Source: Paraphaeosphaeria minitans
Taxonomy: Eukaryota; Ascomycota; Dothideomycetes; Pleosporales; Didymosphaeriaceae
Reading direction: 5' to 3'
DNA: 64,000 nt
Assembly (NCBI GenBank): GCA_015832175.1
Contig: WJXW01000003.1
Coordinates: forward strand, 2,852,001 to 2,916,000
The notes under the pieces are model-generated. The model saw nothing but the letters and a program-made list of their open reading frames with translations, was not told the origin of the DNA and searched no databases. Positions 10,963-22,738 of this stretch are shown here, in pieces. The stretch's first letter is position 1; each line of letters begins with the position of its first letter. A program made the translations under genes and the position numbers.

Positions 10963-12861
10963 TTAAACACCCTTAATATAAGTACTTTACAAACTCCTAC
11001 CTCTTCTATAGCTTTAGGTGCCGCTAAGATTACTCCTATAAAGGATAGTAGTAAGGCGTATAAACCTAATCTCTACTTTAGTAAACAATCTTAAACTAAT
11101 GTCTAGATTCTTTAGTTAGACCTCTACTTCTTCGACTTAAACAAACCCCTTAAAGATAAAAAGAAGGTTATCTTTATAGCAATATATATACAAAGAGATA
11201 TAGGATTATAGATCTATCCCTACCTCAAAAAGTACCTAGGAATAGACCACGACAATAACAACGATAACTACGCAGATAACTATACTAATGTAGTTAATAT
11301 TATTAAGGATTATAATAACTTTAAGAAATGCCTTAAACAACTCTTTAGGATTACTAATAAGGACTCTATTATAAAAGCAAAGATTTAGACTATAACTTAG
11401 AAATAATTAGTAGCTAAGTATATAGCTAAGTTTCGCAGATACGCTATATAACTTAACTAGGACGATAAATCTCTCTAAGACATGTATAAATAAGAACTTA
11501 AATAGAAACTATGCGAGGAACTCTTGCGTAGTAGTACACAAATTGCTAATCTTAAAGAACTGTACAAAGAAACTATTAGGATTAACAAAAAGTGGTTTTT
11601 ATTATAATAAGAGCTCCACTAAAACCCTAGGGTAATAAGCTTTAGACAACTAGCAAAAATAGTTTATAAGAACCTTATTAGAATTATCTAAAAGCAATAG
11701 CCAAGGAACTACTAGAGATATAAACTAATAGAAGATGTCTAGTTTAACTACTTAGGTAAAGGAAAAAGAGAAAGGATAGGCCCTAAGTAGCCTAACAAAT
11801 GCGTCTCTAATAGAAGTTAATAATTAATAACTAAGACCTATAAATGCTTTATATGTAGCAAACTAGGCCACATAGCCAGGAACTATAGATTAAAGAATAA
11901 AGTCTATTAAACTAAATTAAATATACTAACTATTAAGGACAAAGAACCTAATAAGGAATAGGAAGTTATTATAACACTATTTAGTTACTAACGCGTTACA
12001 CTAAAGTAAAGTAAGTAATTAGATTTACCTAACTCATAACTATATAAAGATCCAGAAGACGACTCTAATGTATACCACAACGTAGAAGACGTAGAAGAGA
12101 TACCAAGATCTCCTACTCCTTACCTATAAAGTAGGTGGGAAGAAGATAACCCTATGTCAGCTAAGTATAAACTAAATATTTAGAACTATATAGAACCCTA
12201 CTAGGCACTAAAAGGAATGCAACCCTATAAAAATAAGAAGTTAGACTACGTACTAAAGTACTACCTAGACCACTAAAATCCTACACACTAATTCTGTATG
12301 TAGATGTATTGCGAAGAACTAACATACGTACAACATAAGGTAGAGAAAGAGGAGAATAAGAAATAACCTAAAAGGAAACTGTACTATAGATAGATATAGA
12401 TAAACTGCCCTATTACAGCTTATAACAAACACCTCTAGGATAAATAATAAGTAAAATACTTTCTTTACCTTACGCTAAAAGGTAACGAATGCTATAATAT
12501 ACTTATCAACAGAGACTATATACAACTATACTAGTACACGTGTCTAAACTAAAACTACAAATACTACTATATAGCCAAACATTTAGATAGCTTTGTAAAC
12601 TACTCTACGTAAGAAGTAATAATAGAGCTACTAATTTAACTAGTATATAGGAATAGTAAAGACTGCAGGAGAAAAAATAGAAAAACATCCTTATAGGAAG
12701 AAGAAGAAGAAGATAATCTATATAAGCTACGTACTTAAGAACAACAACAGAAGCGAATGCTTAGAAACGCATACCAGGCACTAGAACTTAACTATAACCT
12801 ACACAAATAGATGTCTTTTTTAGGCCTAAACTTAGATAAGATAACGCCTTTATTAAATTAA
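10963..12861 (+). pseudogene. Decayed gag of D
   Basis: A single plus frame (about 630 codons) is broken by TAA/TAG only. It shows an N-terminal Ser/Thr-rich stretch, a helical capsid-like middle, and a CCHC knuckle near 11842-11885 reading CFICSKLGHIARNY, where the last Cys is now Tyr. An acidic linker (12055-12110) follows, then a C-terminal part with scattered Cys/His of the kind seen in fungal Ty3/gypsy Gags. It ends near 12861, where the protease frame already runs in the -1 frame. Gag coats the RNA and packages it into particles. The start codon is uncertain. Confidence 0.75.
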
Positions 12862-15800
12862 ATGCCACAGTAAGCATAGTATTAGTTAAGCTACTAGTAT
12901 AGCTTAAAGAAATATAGGCTTAAGCTCTTATAGACTTAGAAGTAGAAAGGAACTTTATATCTTATTAAATAGTAAGATAAGCAGGACTTATAATATTAGA
13001 GAAAGAAGTACTCTACATTATCTATATCGCAAATAGATCCCTAATGCCCAAGACACCTTAAATATACTAGGAGGTTACTACCATAATAACAGTCTAAGGA
13101 CATAGAGAGGAACTTACCTTACATATCTTACTAGGATCTAAGTATAAGTTAGTTTTAGAATTACCTTAGTTAACAATACATAACCTGTAGATTAACTAGG
13201 GTATAAAGAAAATATTATTTAAACGCTATAATTGTGTATTATAAGTAAAGCCTATATATTAACTGAAAATAATAGTAGATAAGGGAGTTATTAATAACAT
13301 AATACTATAACAGATAGTTAAAAAATGGAAGCACACTTTAGTAGACGCTAGTAGGAACCACTAGGTTAAGAAGCGTAAGAAGGAGGACAATAGTACACCC
13401 CTTACCTTACTACGAGAGTATAGGAAATAGATACATATGTTTATAGAAAAGGAAGGAAAAGTAAACCTACTAGAACATTAACCCTAGGATCTTATAATAG
13501 ACCTAGAAGAAGGGAAAACGCCACCCTTTAGACTACTATATAGTAAGACAGGAGAAGAACTCCTTAAAGAACGTGATTTTATTAAGATAAACTTTAAGAA
13601 AGAATATATACAACTATTAAAGTCACTAGCAGTAAGCCCTTTTATGTTTATTAAGAAAAAGGATAGATTAGATACACTATACGTTAACTACTAATAACTT
13701 AATAATATAATAATAAAGAACTAATATCTACTACTAAATATTCTAGAGTTACGAGATTAACTATCTTAAGCTAAGATATTTATAATAATAGATCTAAGAG
13801 ACGGTTACCACCTTATATAAATTAAGAAAGGTGAAGAATAGAAAACAGCGTTTTAATTATGCTATGGACTATTTAAGTATAAAGTTATGCTATTTAGACT
13901 TACAAACGCACTAGTAGCTTTTATAGCACTTATTAATAACGTACTTTGTAAATATCTGGATATATTTGTTATCGCGTATATAGATAATATCCTTGTCTTT
14001 TCTAAAAACGAATTGGACCACACTAAGTATGTATAGACAGTACTAGAAGCACTAGACAAAGTATGCCTTCGCATTAAACTTAAGAAATGTAAGTTTAACG
14101 TTAAATAACTTGAATTCCTAGGACACATTATTACTACGGAAGGAATTAAGATAGCACTAAGTAAAGTTGAATATATTAAGAACTAGCTAATACTAAAGAC
14201 AGCCAAGAATATTTAAGAATTGTTAGGATTCTGTAGATTTAATTAATAATTTATCCAAAATTATGTAAAGGTTATAATACCTTTAATAAATCTTACAAAG
14301 AAGGACGTACCCTTTAAATAGATAAATAAGTGCGGAATGTTATTTTAACTCCTTAAGATAGCATGTATTATAGAACCTATCCTTATTTATTTTAGAAGTG
14401 ATGAACCACTGCGCGTTAAAATAGACGCTAGCGATCTTACGCTAGGCGCCTACGCTAAATAAAAACGTAATAGTAAATAGTACCTAATTGCCTATTACTT
14501 ATGCAAATTTAATAACGCCGAAACACAATAGAACGTATATAATAAAGAACTCTACGCTATTGTTAAAGCCTTAAAGCACTAGAGGATTTATACACTTAGT
14601 TACTTAACGCTAGAAATCTATATAGATTACAAGAACCTTCTAAGGTTCACGATAATAAAAGAACTTACGCTATAATAATAAAGATAGTTGTAAACTACTA
14701 GGTAGTATAAGTTTAAAATTATTTATGTAGCTAGGAAAGAAAATGGCAGAGCAGACGCTCTTAGCTAATAAAGTAATCTAGTAGGAGAAAAGGTAAAAAC
14801 CTTCTCTGTAATTCTTCGCAAAGCTAAAGATAGATCTCTAGAGCTAATAGTGGAACTAAATTAACTTTTAGTAATTAACTAAGAAGTTCCAGAACATCTA
14901 TAGACTAAGATTATCTAACAATACCACAATAACCCTATGTACGGACACTTAGGTATTACAAAAATAATAGAACTTATCTAAAGGAATTACACCTTTAAAG
15001 GAATTAAGAAAGCTGTAATAACTTATATCTATAAATGTGTAGAATGCTAAAGAAATAAACATAGTATATATTTTAAATATAGAGAGATGTAAGCAATTAG
15101 AATACTAATAGCACTATAGGAAGATATTACTATAGATTTTATTACAGGAATTCTAAACTCTAAGGATCTAATAATAGGAATTAAATATAATAGTATACTA
15201 GTAATAGTCTGCTAACTAACTAAGTATATTGAGCTTATTCTATGTCTTAAAAGAATAACGGCAAAGGAAATCGCTTTTCTTATCCTAGACTAACTAATTA
15301 GATACTACAGAATCCTAAAAACAATTATTAGTAATAGAGATAAGCTCTTTACGTTAAATTACTAGATAACGCTTATAGCACTACTTAGAACGAAATAAAA
15401 GCTATTAACAGCTTACTATCTATAAATAAATAGATAGATAGAACGTACGAACTAAACTATAGAAACGTACCTACGCATCTACTGTAACAGTTAAAAAAAT
15501 AACTAGGTTTTATTACTACCTATGGCACAGTTAGCCTATAATAACAAAGTATTAGTAGTATTAGGACATACACTATTCTATATAAACTATAGAAGACACC
15601 TACATCTCTTTAATTAATAATTTCCTACGACAATTAAAGCAAAAGAAGCTATAGATATAGTAGAAAATATAAAGAAAATACACTAACAACTCTAAGTGAA
15701 TCTTAAGAAAGCTTAGCAGTAATTAATTTTATATTAAAATAAAAAACAAAAAATAGCACCTTAGCTAAAGAAGGGGGATAAAGCATATCTACTTACAAAG

Positions 15801-16160
15801 AACCTTTGAACTTAGAAGAAAAAACATAAGAAACTAGATTATATTAAGGTTAGACTATTTTACATTTCTGAGTAAATATTACTAGTGAACTATAAGCTGG
15901 AACTACTGCTAGATGCAAAGATACACCTAGTATTCTACGTATTACTACTGGAACTAGCAGACCCTAATACACTAGTTGAAACCACCTTCTACCACTAGAC
16001 TAAGGAAGAAAATAAATTTAAGGTTAAAAGAATTCTAGAATACGATTAGCATAACAATACGTACCTTATTAAATAGAAAGGTTACCTATATAGCGAAAAC
16101 ACCTAGGAACTAAAAAACAATCTAGGAAACTATTAGTAAAAGATTAAGGAATTCTACTAG
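12843..16160 (+). pseudogene. Decayed pol of D (PR-RT-RNaseH-IN-chromodomain)
   Basis: The frame is -1 to gag. A protease remnant with ALIDLEVERNFIS lies near 12921-12960 (the usual D-S/T-G is lost). Reverse transcriptase has LRDGYHL near 13795, FRLTNA near 13899, and YIDNILVFS at about 13977-14003, an Asp-to-Asn change in the catalytic pair. RNase H has IDASDLTLGA near 14421. Integrase has GHLG near 14943, CVEC at 15037-15048 and DFITG near 15136. A chromodomain-like end with YLIK-KGYL lies near 16061-16095. Dozens of TAA/TAG stops remain. Module order IN after RNase H is diagnostic of Ty3/gypsy, and the chromodomain of chromoviruses. Confidence 0.85.
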
Positions 16161-16654
16161 AAATATAAACATACCTAGGAGGATTGTGGTACTAACGCTA
16201 TAGTATCTACTATGTTAAGTGTTAACCACATTACTGTAGAGTAACTAACAGTCGCTGTAGTAGTAGGATAATTAACAGTATCTATATTCACGTCCTTACT
16301 ATCCGCAGTTATTTCTGCAGCTAGACACAACGTCTTCTTATAAGTACGCTCTTTAGCCTAAACTAGTATCTTCTTATTTTTTAATAACTGCACTATTAGG
16401 AGAGACAACGCCTTCTTATCCTCCTTAACCTTCTTTTTATACTCCTTATAAGTCTTATCTAGCGATAACTAGCTTATGTTTACATAAGGATAACCTAAGT
16501 AAACATATTTAGAACACTTTAAACCTAAACCTAGTATAATGTAGTAAATAGAACCTTTAAAACTATAATTAATATAAGGGCTCTCTGCAATAATATTAGC
16601 TTCTTAGATCTTGCGATATAATTAATGTTTATAAATAGTAGAGTTACTAGGCAT
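16155..16654 (-). pseudogene. Antisense accessory frame of D
   Basis: On the minus strand an ATG at 16654 opens a frame of about 165 codons with only a few TAA/TAG stops, ending in the antisense of the last pol codons. Around codons 46-60 it has LKCSKYVYLGY, a cysteine cluster with one Cys apparently changed to Tyr. A Lys/Glu-rich helical region of about 60 residues follows. The start lies about 110 bp inside the 3' LTR. Position, orientation and architecture match the frames in A, B, H, I and K, although the sequence is quite different from B. Function is unknown. See the finding on antisense genes. Confidence 0.6.
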
Positions 16655-16764
16655 AATGCTAATAGACGTACTTATAGTAAGTAGGGTTAGTAGAATAGCT
16701 TACGTAACAATAGCTAAGATCTAAATATGTAATTTAGGACGAATCTGTAAAAGAGAGGGGATAA

Positions 16765-17194
16765 TATTAGGATCTAAAATCTACATAATAGTAAGAAGCT
16801 GGTTTTGTACCTAGTAGGCGCGTAGTAAGAATTAAGCGGGGACTTAATACTAGCTACGCCTTAAATAAAGGAGTTACGTAACTGCTCTCTACAGAGCGCT
16901 TAATTGCTCTGTGTAGAGCATAATATACGTGACTGCTCTATACAGAGCGCTCTCTACAGAGCGCTCCCTATAGAGCGGACTTTACTTAGTATATAGGAAC
17001 GCGAGGATAGACTCTCTATACTTGTATTTAATCTGTTTATTAATCTATTATTTAGATTCTAGCAGACTAAATTGTTAACTTGTTATACTTTGCAAGATAC
17101 TATTGTATTAATAAGACCTTCTACCTTCTATAAGTACTCCTGCCTGAGAACTAATTTTAACCCTTTAGGACTAGCTACCCTCTTGGATTTAACA
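16765..17194 (+). repeat. 3' LTR of D
   Basis: It is 430 bp, starting TATTAGGATC (decayed TGTTAG) and ending GATTTAACA. A purine run AAAGAGAGGGGATAA directly before it (16750-16764) is the polypurine tract. Differences from the 5' LTR are nearly all C/T or G/A. Confidence 0.9.
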
Positions 17195-17199
17195 TACTT

Positions 17200-17459
17200 T
17201 TATATAAAGGATAAGAAGTAGGTTTAATTAATTACGTCTTGTCTATTATATAAAGGGGCACTAAGGGCTTTATAAAGTCTCTGCCTCTTAGCGCTAACTT
17301 AAGTAGTGGGTCCTTATGCGGGTCCTTATAGGCAGGCAGGGCCTTATAAAGTCTCTGCCTCTTAGCGCTAACCTGAGTAGTAGGTCCTTATGCAGGTCCC
17401 TATAGGTAGGTAGGCCCCTATTTCACTTAGTGCTATTTATACGATAGACTGTATAGGTA
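17200..17459 (-). repeat. 5' LTR of E, second piece
   Basis: These are the remaining 260 bp of the right LTR of E after D. TACTT at 17195-17199 is the duplicated target. The end at 17459 is followed by ATTCT, the target duplication of E. Confidence 0.85.
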
Positions 17460-17464
17460 ATTCT

Positions 17465-17850
17465 CTTTATATCCTATTTAATCTGCGGGTTGTGTATTAT
17501 TAACTAAGGTAATCCTAAGACTAACTTATACTTAGATTCTAGTAAGATATTTAAGGTAAGTTCCTCTCTATGTCCTTAGCCTATTATTATGATAGTAACC
17601 TCCTAGTATATTTAAGGTGTCTTAGGTATTAGGGATCTATTCGCGATATAAATAATATAGGGTACTTTTTCTTCTAACATTATAAGTCCTGCTTATTTAC
17701 TATCTAATAAGATATAAAGTTTTTTTCTACTCTTAAGTTTATAAGAGCTTAAGCCTATATACCTTTAAAATACACTAGTAGTTTAACTAATACTATACTT
17801 ATTATAGTATTTAATTTAATAAAGGTGTTTTTTTGTCTAAGTTTAGGGCT
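17465..17850 (-). pseudogene. C0 pol, protease part
   Basis: This is the minus-strand protease domain of C0, homologous to 12843-13230 of D. The former active-site region lies near 17730-17755. It joins in sequence to 7752 after removal of E. Confidence 0.7.
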
Positions 17851-19760
17851 AAAAAAGACTTTATTTATATAAGTTATAATTAAGTTCTAGTACCTAGTAT
17901 GCGTTTTTAAGTATCCGCGTCTATTATTATTCTTAAGTATATAGCTTATGTAGATTGTCTTCTTCTTCTTCCTATAAGGATGTTCTGCTATTTTTCCTCC
18001 TATAGTCTTTAATGTTCCTATATACTAGTTAAATTAGTAGTTCTATTATTACTTCTTAAGTAGGGCATTTTACAAAGCTATCTAAATATTTAGCTATATA
18101 GTAGTATTTATAGTCTTAGTTTAGATACGTATACTAGTATAGTTATATATAGTCTCTATTTATAAGTATATTATAGTATTTATTACCCTTTAGTGGAAGG
18201 TAAGGGAAGTATTTTACTAATTATTTATCCTAGAGGTATTTATTATAAGCTGTAATAGGTTAGTCTATCTATATCTATTTATAGCGTAGTTTCCTTTTAG
18301 GTTATTTCTTATTCTCCTCTTTCTCTGCCTTATATTATATATATATTAGTTCCTCGTAGCGCGTCTATATAAAGAATTAGTGTATAGGATTTTAGTAGTC
18401 TAGGTAGTACTTTAGTATACTAGTCTAACTTCTTATTTTTATAGAGTTGCATTCCTTTTAGTGCCATATTTAGTTTGTCTAGAAACGTAGTTTACTTATA
18501 TCCTAGATCTCTATCTCTTAGCTAGTGGGGTTCTATATAGTCCTAAACATTTAGTTTATACTTAGGTAATAAGGGGTTGTCTTTTTCCCGCCTTATTTCA
18601 TAAGTAAGGAGTAGAAGATCTTAGTATCTCTTCTACCGTTTTTATGTTATAATATATTTTAGAGTCGTTTTCTAGATCTTCGTATAATTATAAGTTAGGT
18701 AAATCTAATTACTTACTTTACTCTAGTGTAACGCGTTAGTAACTTAATAGCGTTATAATAACTTCTTATTCTTTATCTAGTTTTTAGTTCTTAATAGTTA
18801 GTATATTTAACTTAGTTTAATAGACTTTGTTCTTTAATCTACAGTTTCTGGCTACATAGCCTAGTTTACTATATATAAAGTATTTATAGGTCCTAGTTAC
18901 TAACTATTAACCTTTATCTAAAACATATTTATTAGGCTACTTAGGGCCTATTCTTCCTCTTTTTCTTTTACCTATATAGTTAAACTCGGCATTTTCTATT
19001 AGTTTGTATCTTTAGTAGTTCCTTAGTTATTTCTTTTAGATAACTCTAATAGGGTTCTTATGAACTACTTTTACTAGTTATCTAAAGCATATCACTTTAG
19101 GGTTTTAGTAGAGGTCCTATTATAGCAAGAACTATTTTTTATTAATCCTAATAGTGTTTTTATATAAATCCTTAAGATTAGTAATTCGCGCACTACTACG
19201 TAGGAGTTCCTTATATAGTTTTTATTTAAGTCCTTACTTATATATATCCGAAAGAGATTTATTATCCTAGTTAAGTTACACGGCGTACCTATAAAACTTA
19301 GCTATATACTTAGCTACTAATTACTTCCAAGTTATAGTCTAAATCTTTACTTTTGTAATAGAGTCTTTATTAGTGATTCTAAAGAGTTGTTTTATGTATT
19401 TCTTAAAGTTATTATAATTCTTAATAATATTAAATATATTAGCGTTTTTGTTTATATAGTCGTCGTTGTTATTATTATAGTCTATTTCTAGGTACTTTTT
19501 AAGTAGAAATAGATCTATTATGCTGTATCTCCTTATATATATATTACTGCGAATATAACCTTTTTCTTATCTTTAAGGGGTTTATCTAACTTAAAGAAGT
19601 AGAGGTCTAATTAGAGAATCTAGATATTAGTTTAAAATTATTTACTAAAGTAGAGATTAGGTTTATACGCCTTACTACTATTCTTTATAGAAGTAATCTT
19701 AGCGGCACCTAAAACTATAGAAGAGGTAGAAGCTTATAAAGTACTTATATTAAAGGTATT
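17765..19760 (-). pseudogene. Decayed gag of C0
   Basis: This is the minus-strand homologue of the D gag. The knuckle lies near 18830-18880, the acidic linker near 18600-18680, and the capsid-like region at 18950-19600. All interruptions I checked are TAA/TAG. It overlaps the start of pol by a short stretch in a different frame, as in D, A and I. Confidence 0.7.
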
Positions 19761-19765
19761 AAAAA

Positions 19766-20228
19766 TATTAAATCTAAAGGGGTAGCTAGTCCTAAAGGGT
19801 CAAGGTTAGTTCTTAGGTAGGAGTACTTATAAAGGTAGAAAGTCTTATTAATATAATAGTATCTTGCAAAGTGTAACAAAATAATAATATAGTCTATTAG
19901 AATCTAAATAATAGATTAATAAATAGATTAAATATAAGTATAAGAAGCTTATTCTTACGTTCGTATATACTAAGTAATGCTACACGTCCTAGAATCCTAT
20001 ATGTCCTAGAGTCCTATATATCCTAGAGTCCCATATATCCTAGACTCCTATACGGGCAAGTCCTATATGTCCTAGAGTTTTTATACAGGCGAGGCCTATG
20101 CGGTCCTTAGAACCTCTAGAACCTATAACTTATTATTTAACTACTTAGTTAGCTGAATCTAGTAGACTAGTAGTCTAGAAGTATAATAAGCTTATGCCCC
20201 GCTGCTTACGCGCGGCTAGATCCTAATA
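19766..20228 (-). repeat. 5' LTR of C0 with 17-bp U3 repeats
   Basis: It is 463 bp, from TATTAAATC (decayed TGTTAAATC) to GATCCTAATA. The part at 19766-19980 is shared with the other subfamilies. The U3 part contains about five tandem units of GTCCTAGAGTCCTATAT (about 19986-20080), a repeat found nowhere else in the window. Confidence 0.85.
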
Positions 20229-22414
20229 TACACCTACTACTAGAATAAGAATAGAAGGAGTAAGCTCTATTTTAGTAGTAAATATAGTGTTTTCTGTTTT
20301 AGAGGTAAGCTACTAAACTAGAGAAGGTATAATAAGTGCTAGATAAATAGTAACTATACTTTCTACTTTTATTATTATAAGTTTAAGACCTAATTTCTTA
20401 TTACTTAAGTTAATATCTCTTTTCTTTTAGGTAAGCTAGCTAAGTCTAGTACTAGACCTTTTATAGATAATATTATTTTAGCTACTAATATTTTTCCTAT
20501 TAGTATAACTTACTTTTAGGCTTCTTCTAGTTACACTTCTAAAGCTATTTCTACCCTTAATGCTCCTATTCTTAGTAAGCCTATAGAACCCTAATACACT
20601 ATTACTATAAACTATAGTCCTCTATCTTTAGTAGTCCTTTATAATTATTCCTAAAGGTCTTTTAGAAGTTTCCTTTAGTCTCCTTCTAGTAGTGCTTTAT
20701 TATATTAGAATTTTAGTTCTCTAGCTTAAGGAGGTTCTTATTCTAGCTCTAATTATAAATTATCTAGTCCTAGATTAGCTATACGCCTAAATTCTCCCAC
20801 TAAGGAGAATACTCCTCTTTAGCCTTAGCTATCCTTTTAGTTTACTTATTCCTTATATTCTTATTCTAGTTCTCTCTTGCCTTATTAGCGATCTGTTAAT
20901 TAGGCTACCTAAAATTATACTAGATCTGTTCTTTAATTTAAAGTAACTAGGGCCTCTAGCTCTATAGAGCCCTAACCCTTAAAAAGTTATTAGTCTAGCC
21001 GCTAGTATAGAAATAATATAGCTATTAATAATAAAGAGGATAATAATAAGTACTCTATAGTAACTAGGTGCTGTCTATTTTTTTTTTATACTATCTACCT
21101 ATTTCTTTTATTTTTCTATGTTAATTTCTCTAAAACCCTATTAAATACTTTACTTTTCCTAGCCTTTCTCTCTCTCTTTTACTAACTACCTATAGTTAGC
21201 TTTCCTAACTCTATATTAGGAAAGAATTAGGCTAGTTTAATATAATATTAGACTCTAAGGTAAATACATTCTAGTTTATATAAAAATCTAATACTTCTAC
21301 TCTCTTTAAAATAACTACCTTTAGTAAATTAGCTCTTCTCTATATAAGTAGTATAATAGCCTATTAGAGTTCTTTCCTCTACTCTATCTTTCTAGTTCTT
21401 ATAAGGTTATTCTTAACTTTTAAGCTAGAATCGCTATACTCCTTCCCCTCTTTAACCTCTTAATACTATAGTGGCTTTAGCGGCTTTAGTAGTAGGGTCT
21501 ATAAGTTAATTAGAAGGTTCTTTAGTATAATCTTTATCCTTTCTTTTAGCACCTAGCCCTTATTATCTAGAGTGTGCTAGTAAAAGCACTTTAGGTAATA
21601 ATTATATATAGTATACCTAAAGCTAGCTCTATTAAGATCTTCTAGTTTAGTTTAACTTTAAAGGTTAACTTTATTAGTTTCTTTCTAATATCTATCTTAC
21701 ACCTCTCTAATACTATATTAGGTATTCTGTGCAACGTTCCCTTATATAATCTAGTATAGGCTAGGGCGTAACTTCTTTATTATTACTTCTAATAGAATAG
21801 TAGGTTTTTAAGGGTAGTCCTAACTGTACTTTTCTATTAAAACGTATTTTTATTATATCCTTATAAAGACTTTTCCTAATCTACTCCTACATAATTAGTT
21901 ATTAGGCTTTTATTCCTTTCTAGAGAGCTAAAGCTAGGGCTTTAAATATACTTTAATTTAACAAAATATGAATCTAACTATAATATCTCTTACCTCTTAG
22001 GTTCGTGCTATAATTGGAATAGAATAGAGTTTAGAGTGTTAATAAGTATAACTAGCTCTTTATCTAATAGAGGAGTAGAGGCTATTTAAGTACTCTTCTT
22101 TCTATTAGCAGCCTTAGCTACTAGTATAGCTTAGATAATACTCTCCTCTATTATTTTAGTAGATTTAGAAGCCCTTTAGTTTACTTCTATAACTACTACC
22201 TACAGCACTAATTTATTATTATTAATTACTAGTAGAGGAGATCCTAGGTAGAATTCTCTAATCTATAGCTAGGGATTAATTCTAACCCTTCTTTCCTAAG
22301 GATCTCTTATTTAAGCAACTAATAATAGTTTATTTACTCTAGCCCCTATAATAATTTTAATAGCTAGTTAGTTCTGTTATTCTTAAGAGCTCTTTTCTAC
22401 TACCCTAGTCCTAG
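20229..22414 (-). mobile_element. Fragment G, inverted partial copy of element F
   Basis: The stretch is the reverse complement of about 37742-39630 of F, with transitions and small gaps. Its left end is cut by C0 and its right end meets the 5' LTR of F. Read on the minus strand it carries the C-terminal part of F's long frame (about 21200-22410). Read on the plus strand at 20430-21110 it gives a Ser/Thr-rich frame with few stops. It has no LTR of its own in the window. Confidence 0.7.
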
Positions 22415-22643
22415 TGTAGTGTAAAGGTTGGCCTACGATAGAGGGTTAGAGAAATATAGGGCTAATTAGCTATTGTTTTAGATAGCTGATTAGGAAATAG
22501 ACAAACAAATAGACAATAACTAGATAAGACACAAAGAGACCTAATAGACGATTACAGTAGTTGGATTTATATTATAGATTTTAGGTAAGATAACTTAACT
22601 TATTTTTTTATATTCCTTACTTAAGGCAAACGCACCTATAACA
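22415..22643 (+). repeat. Putative 5' LTR of F
   Basis: It starts TGTAGTGTAAAGG and ends CACCTATAACA, about 229 bp. It matches 40717-40946 at most positions, the differences being mainly transitions. Confidence 0.7.
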
Positions 22644-22738
22644 CTATATTTTTAGTAAGGGACATAGGGCTGCTTTTGAAAGGATATAAAGAAGTATAGC
22701 GATACGTATTTAGAGAACAAATAGAAGCTATTTAGTAG

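Larger units (their letters stand above)
10531..17194 (+). mobile_element. Ty3/gypsy element D (complete, plus strand)
   Basis: D is 6664 bp with 430-bp LTRs and target duplication TACTT. The interior holds gag (about 10963-12860), pol (about 12843-16160) and an antisense accessory frame (about 16155-16654). Order and motifs are those of a chromodomain Ty3/gypsy element. D is one of the deepest nested elements, inside E, which is inside C0, which is inside G. Its U3 carries palindromic GAGCGC motifs not seen in A or B. Confidence 0.92.
7753..17459 (-). mobile_element. Gag-only LTR retrotransposon, copy 2 (E), minus strand, carrying element D
   Basis: E is an inverted sister of the element at 2867-6027. 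Its left LTR is 7753-8064. Its right LTR is split by D into 10479-10530 and 17200-17459 (52 + 260 = 312 bp). Target duplication ATTCT lies at 7748-7752 and 17460-17464, in the protease-RT region of C0. Without D it is about 3.04 kb. Confidence 0.87.
1446..20228 (-). mobile_element. Ty3/gypsy element C0 (minus strand, interrupted, 3' LTR missing)
   Basis: C0 is read right to left: 5' LTR 19766-20228, gag about 17765-19760, protease 17465-17850, reverse transcriptase and RNase H 6033-7752, integrase and chromodomain 1446-2866. It is broken by the gag-only elements at 2867-6027 (target duplication GTTAT) and 7753-17459 (target duplication ATTCT). Removing both restores a continuous pol homologous to elements A, B, D and I. 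The 3' end beyond the chromodomain, including any 3' LTR, is lost at the junction with the mitochondrial-type segment. Its U3 differs from all other copies in the window. It sits in the F-related fragment G at 20229. Confidence 0.85.

Noticed and set aside
13862..14128. Minus-strand open frame of 88 codons
   Set aside because: It lies antisense to the RT active-site region of D and is open by chance. It is not near the pol-LTR interval, has no domain, and the other copies do not keep it.
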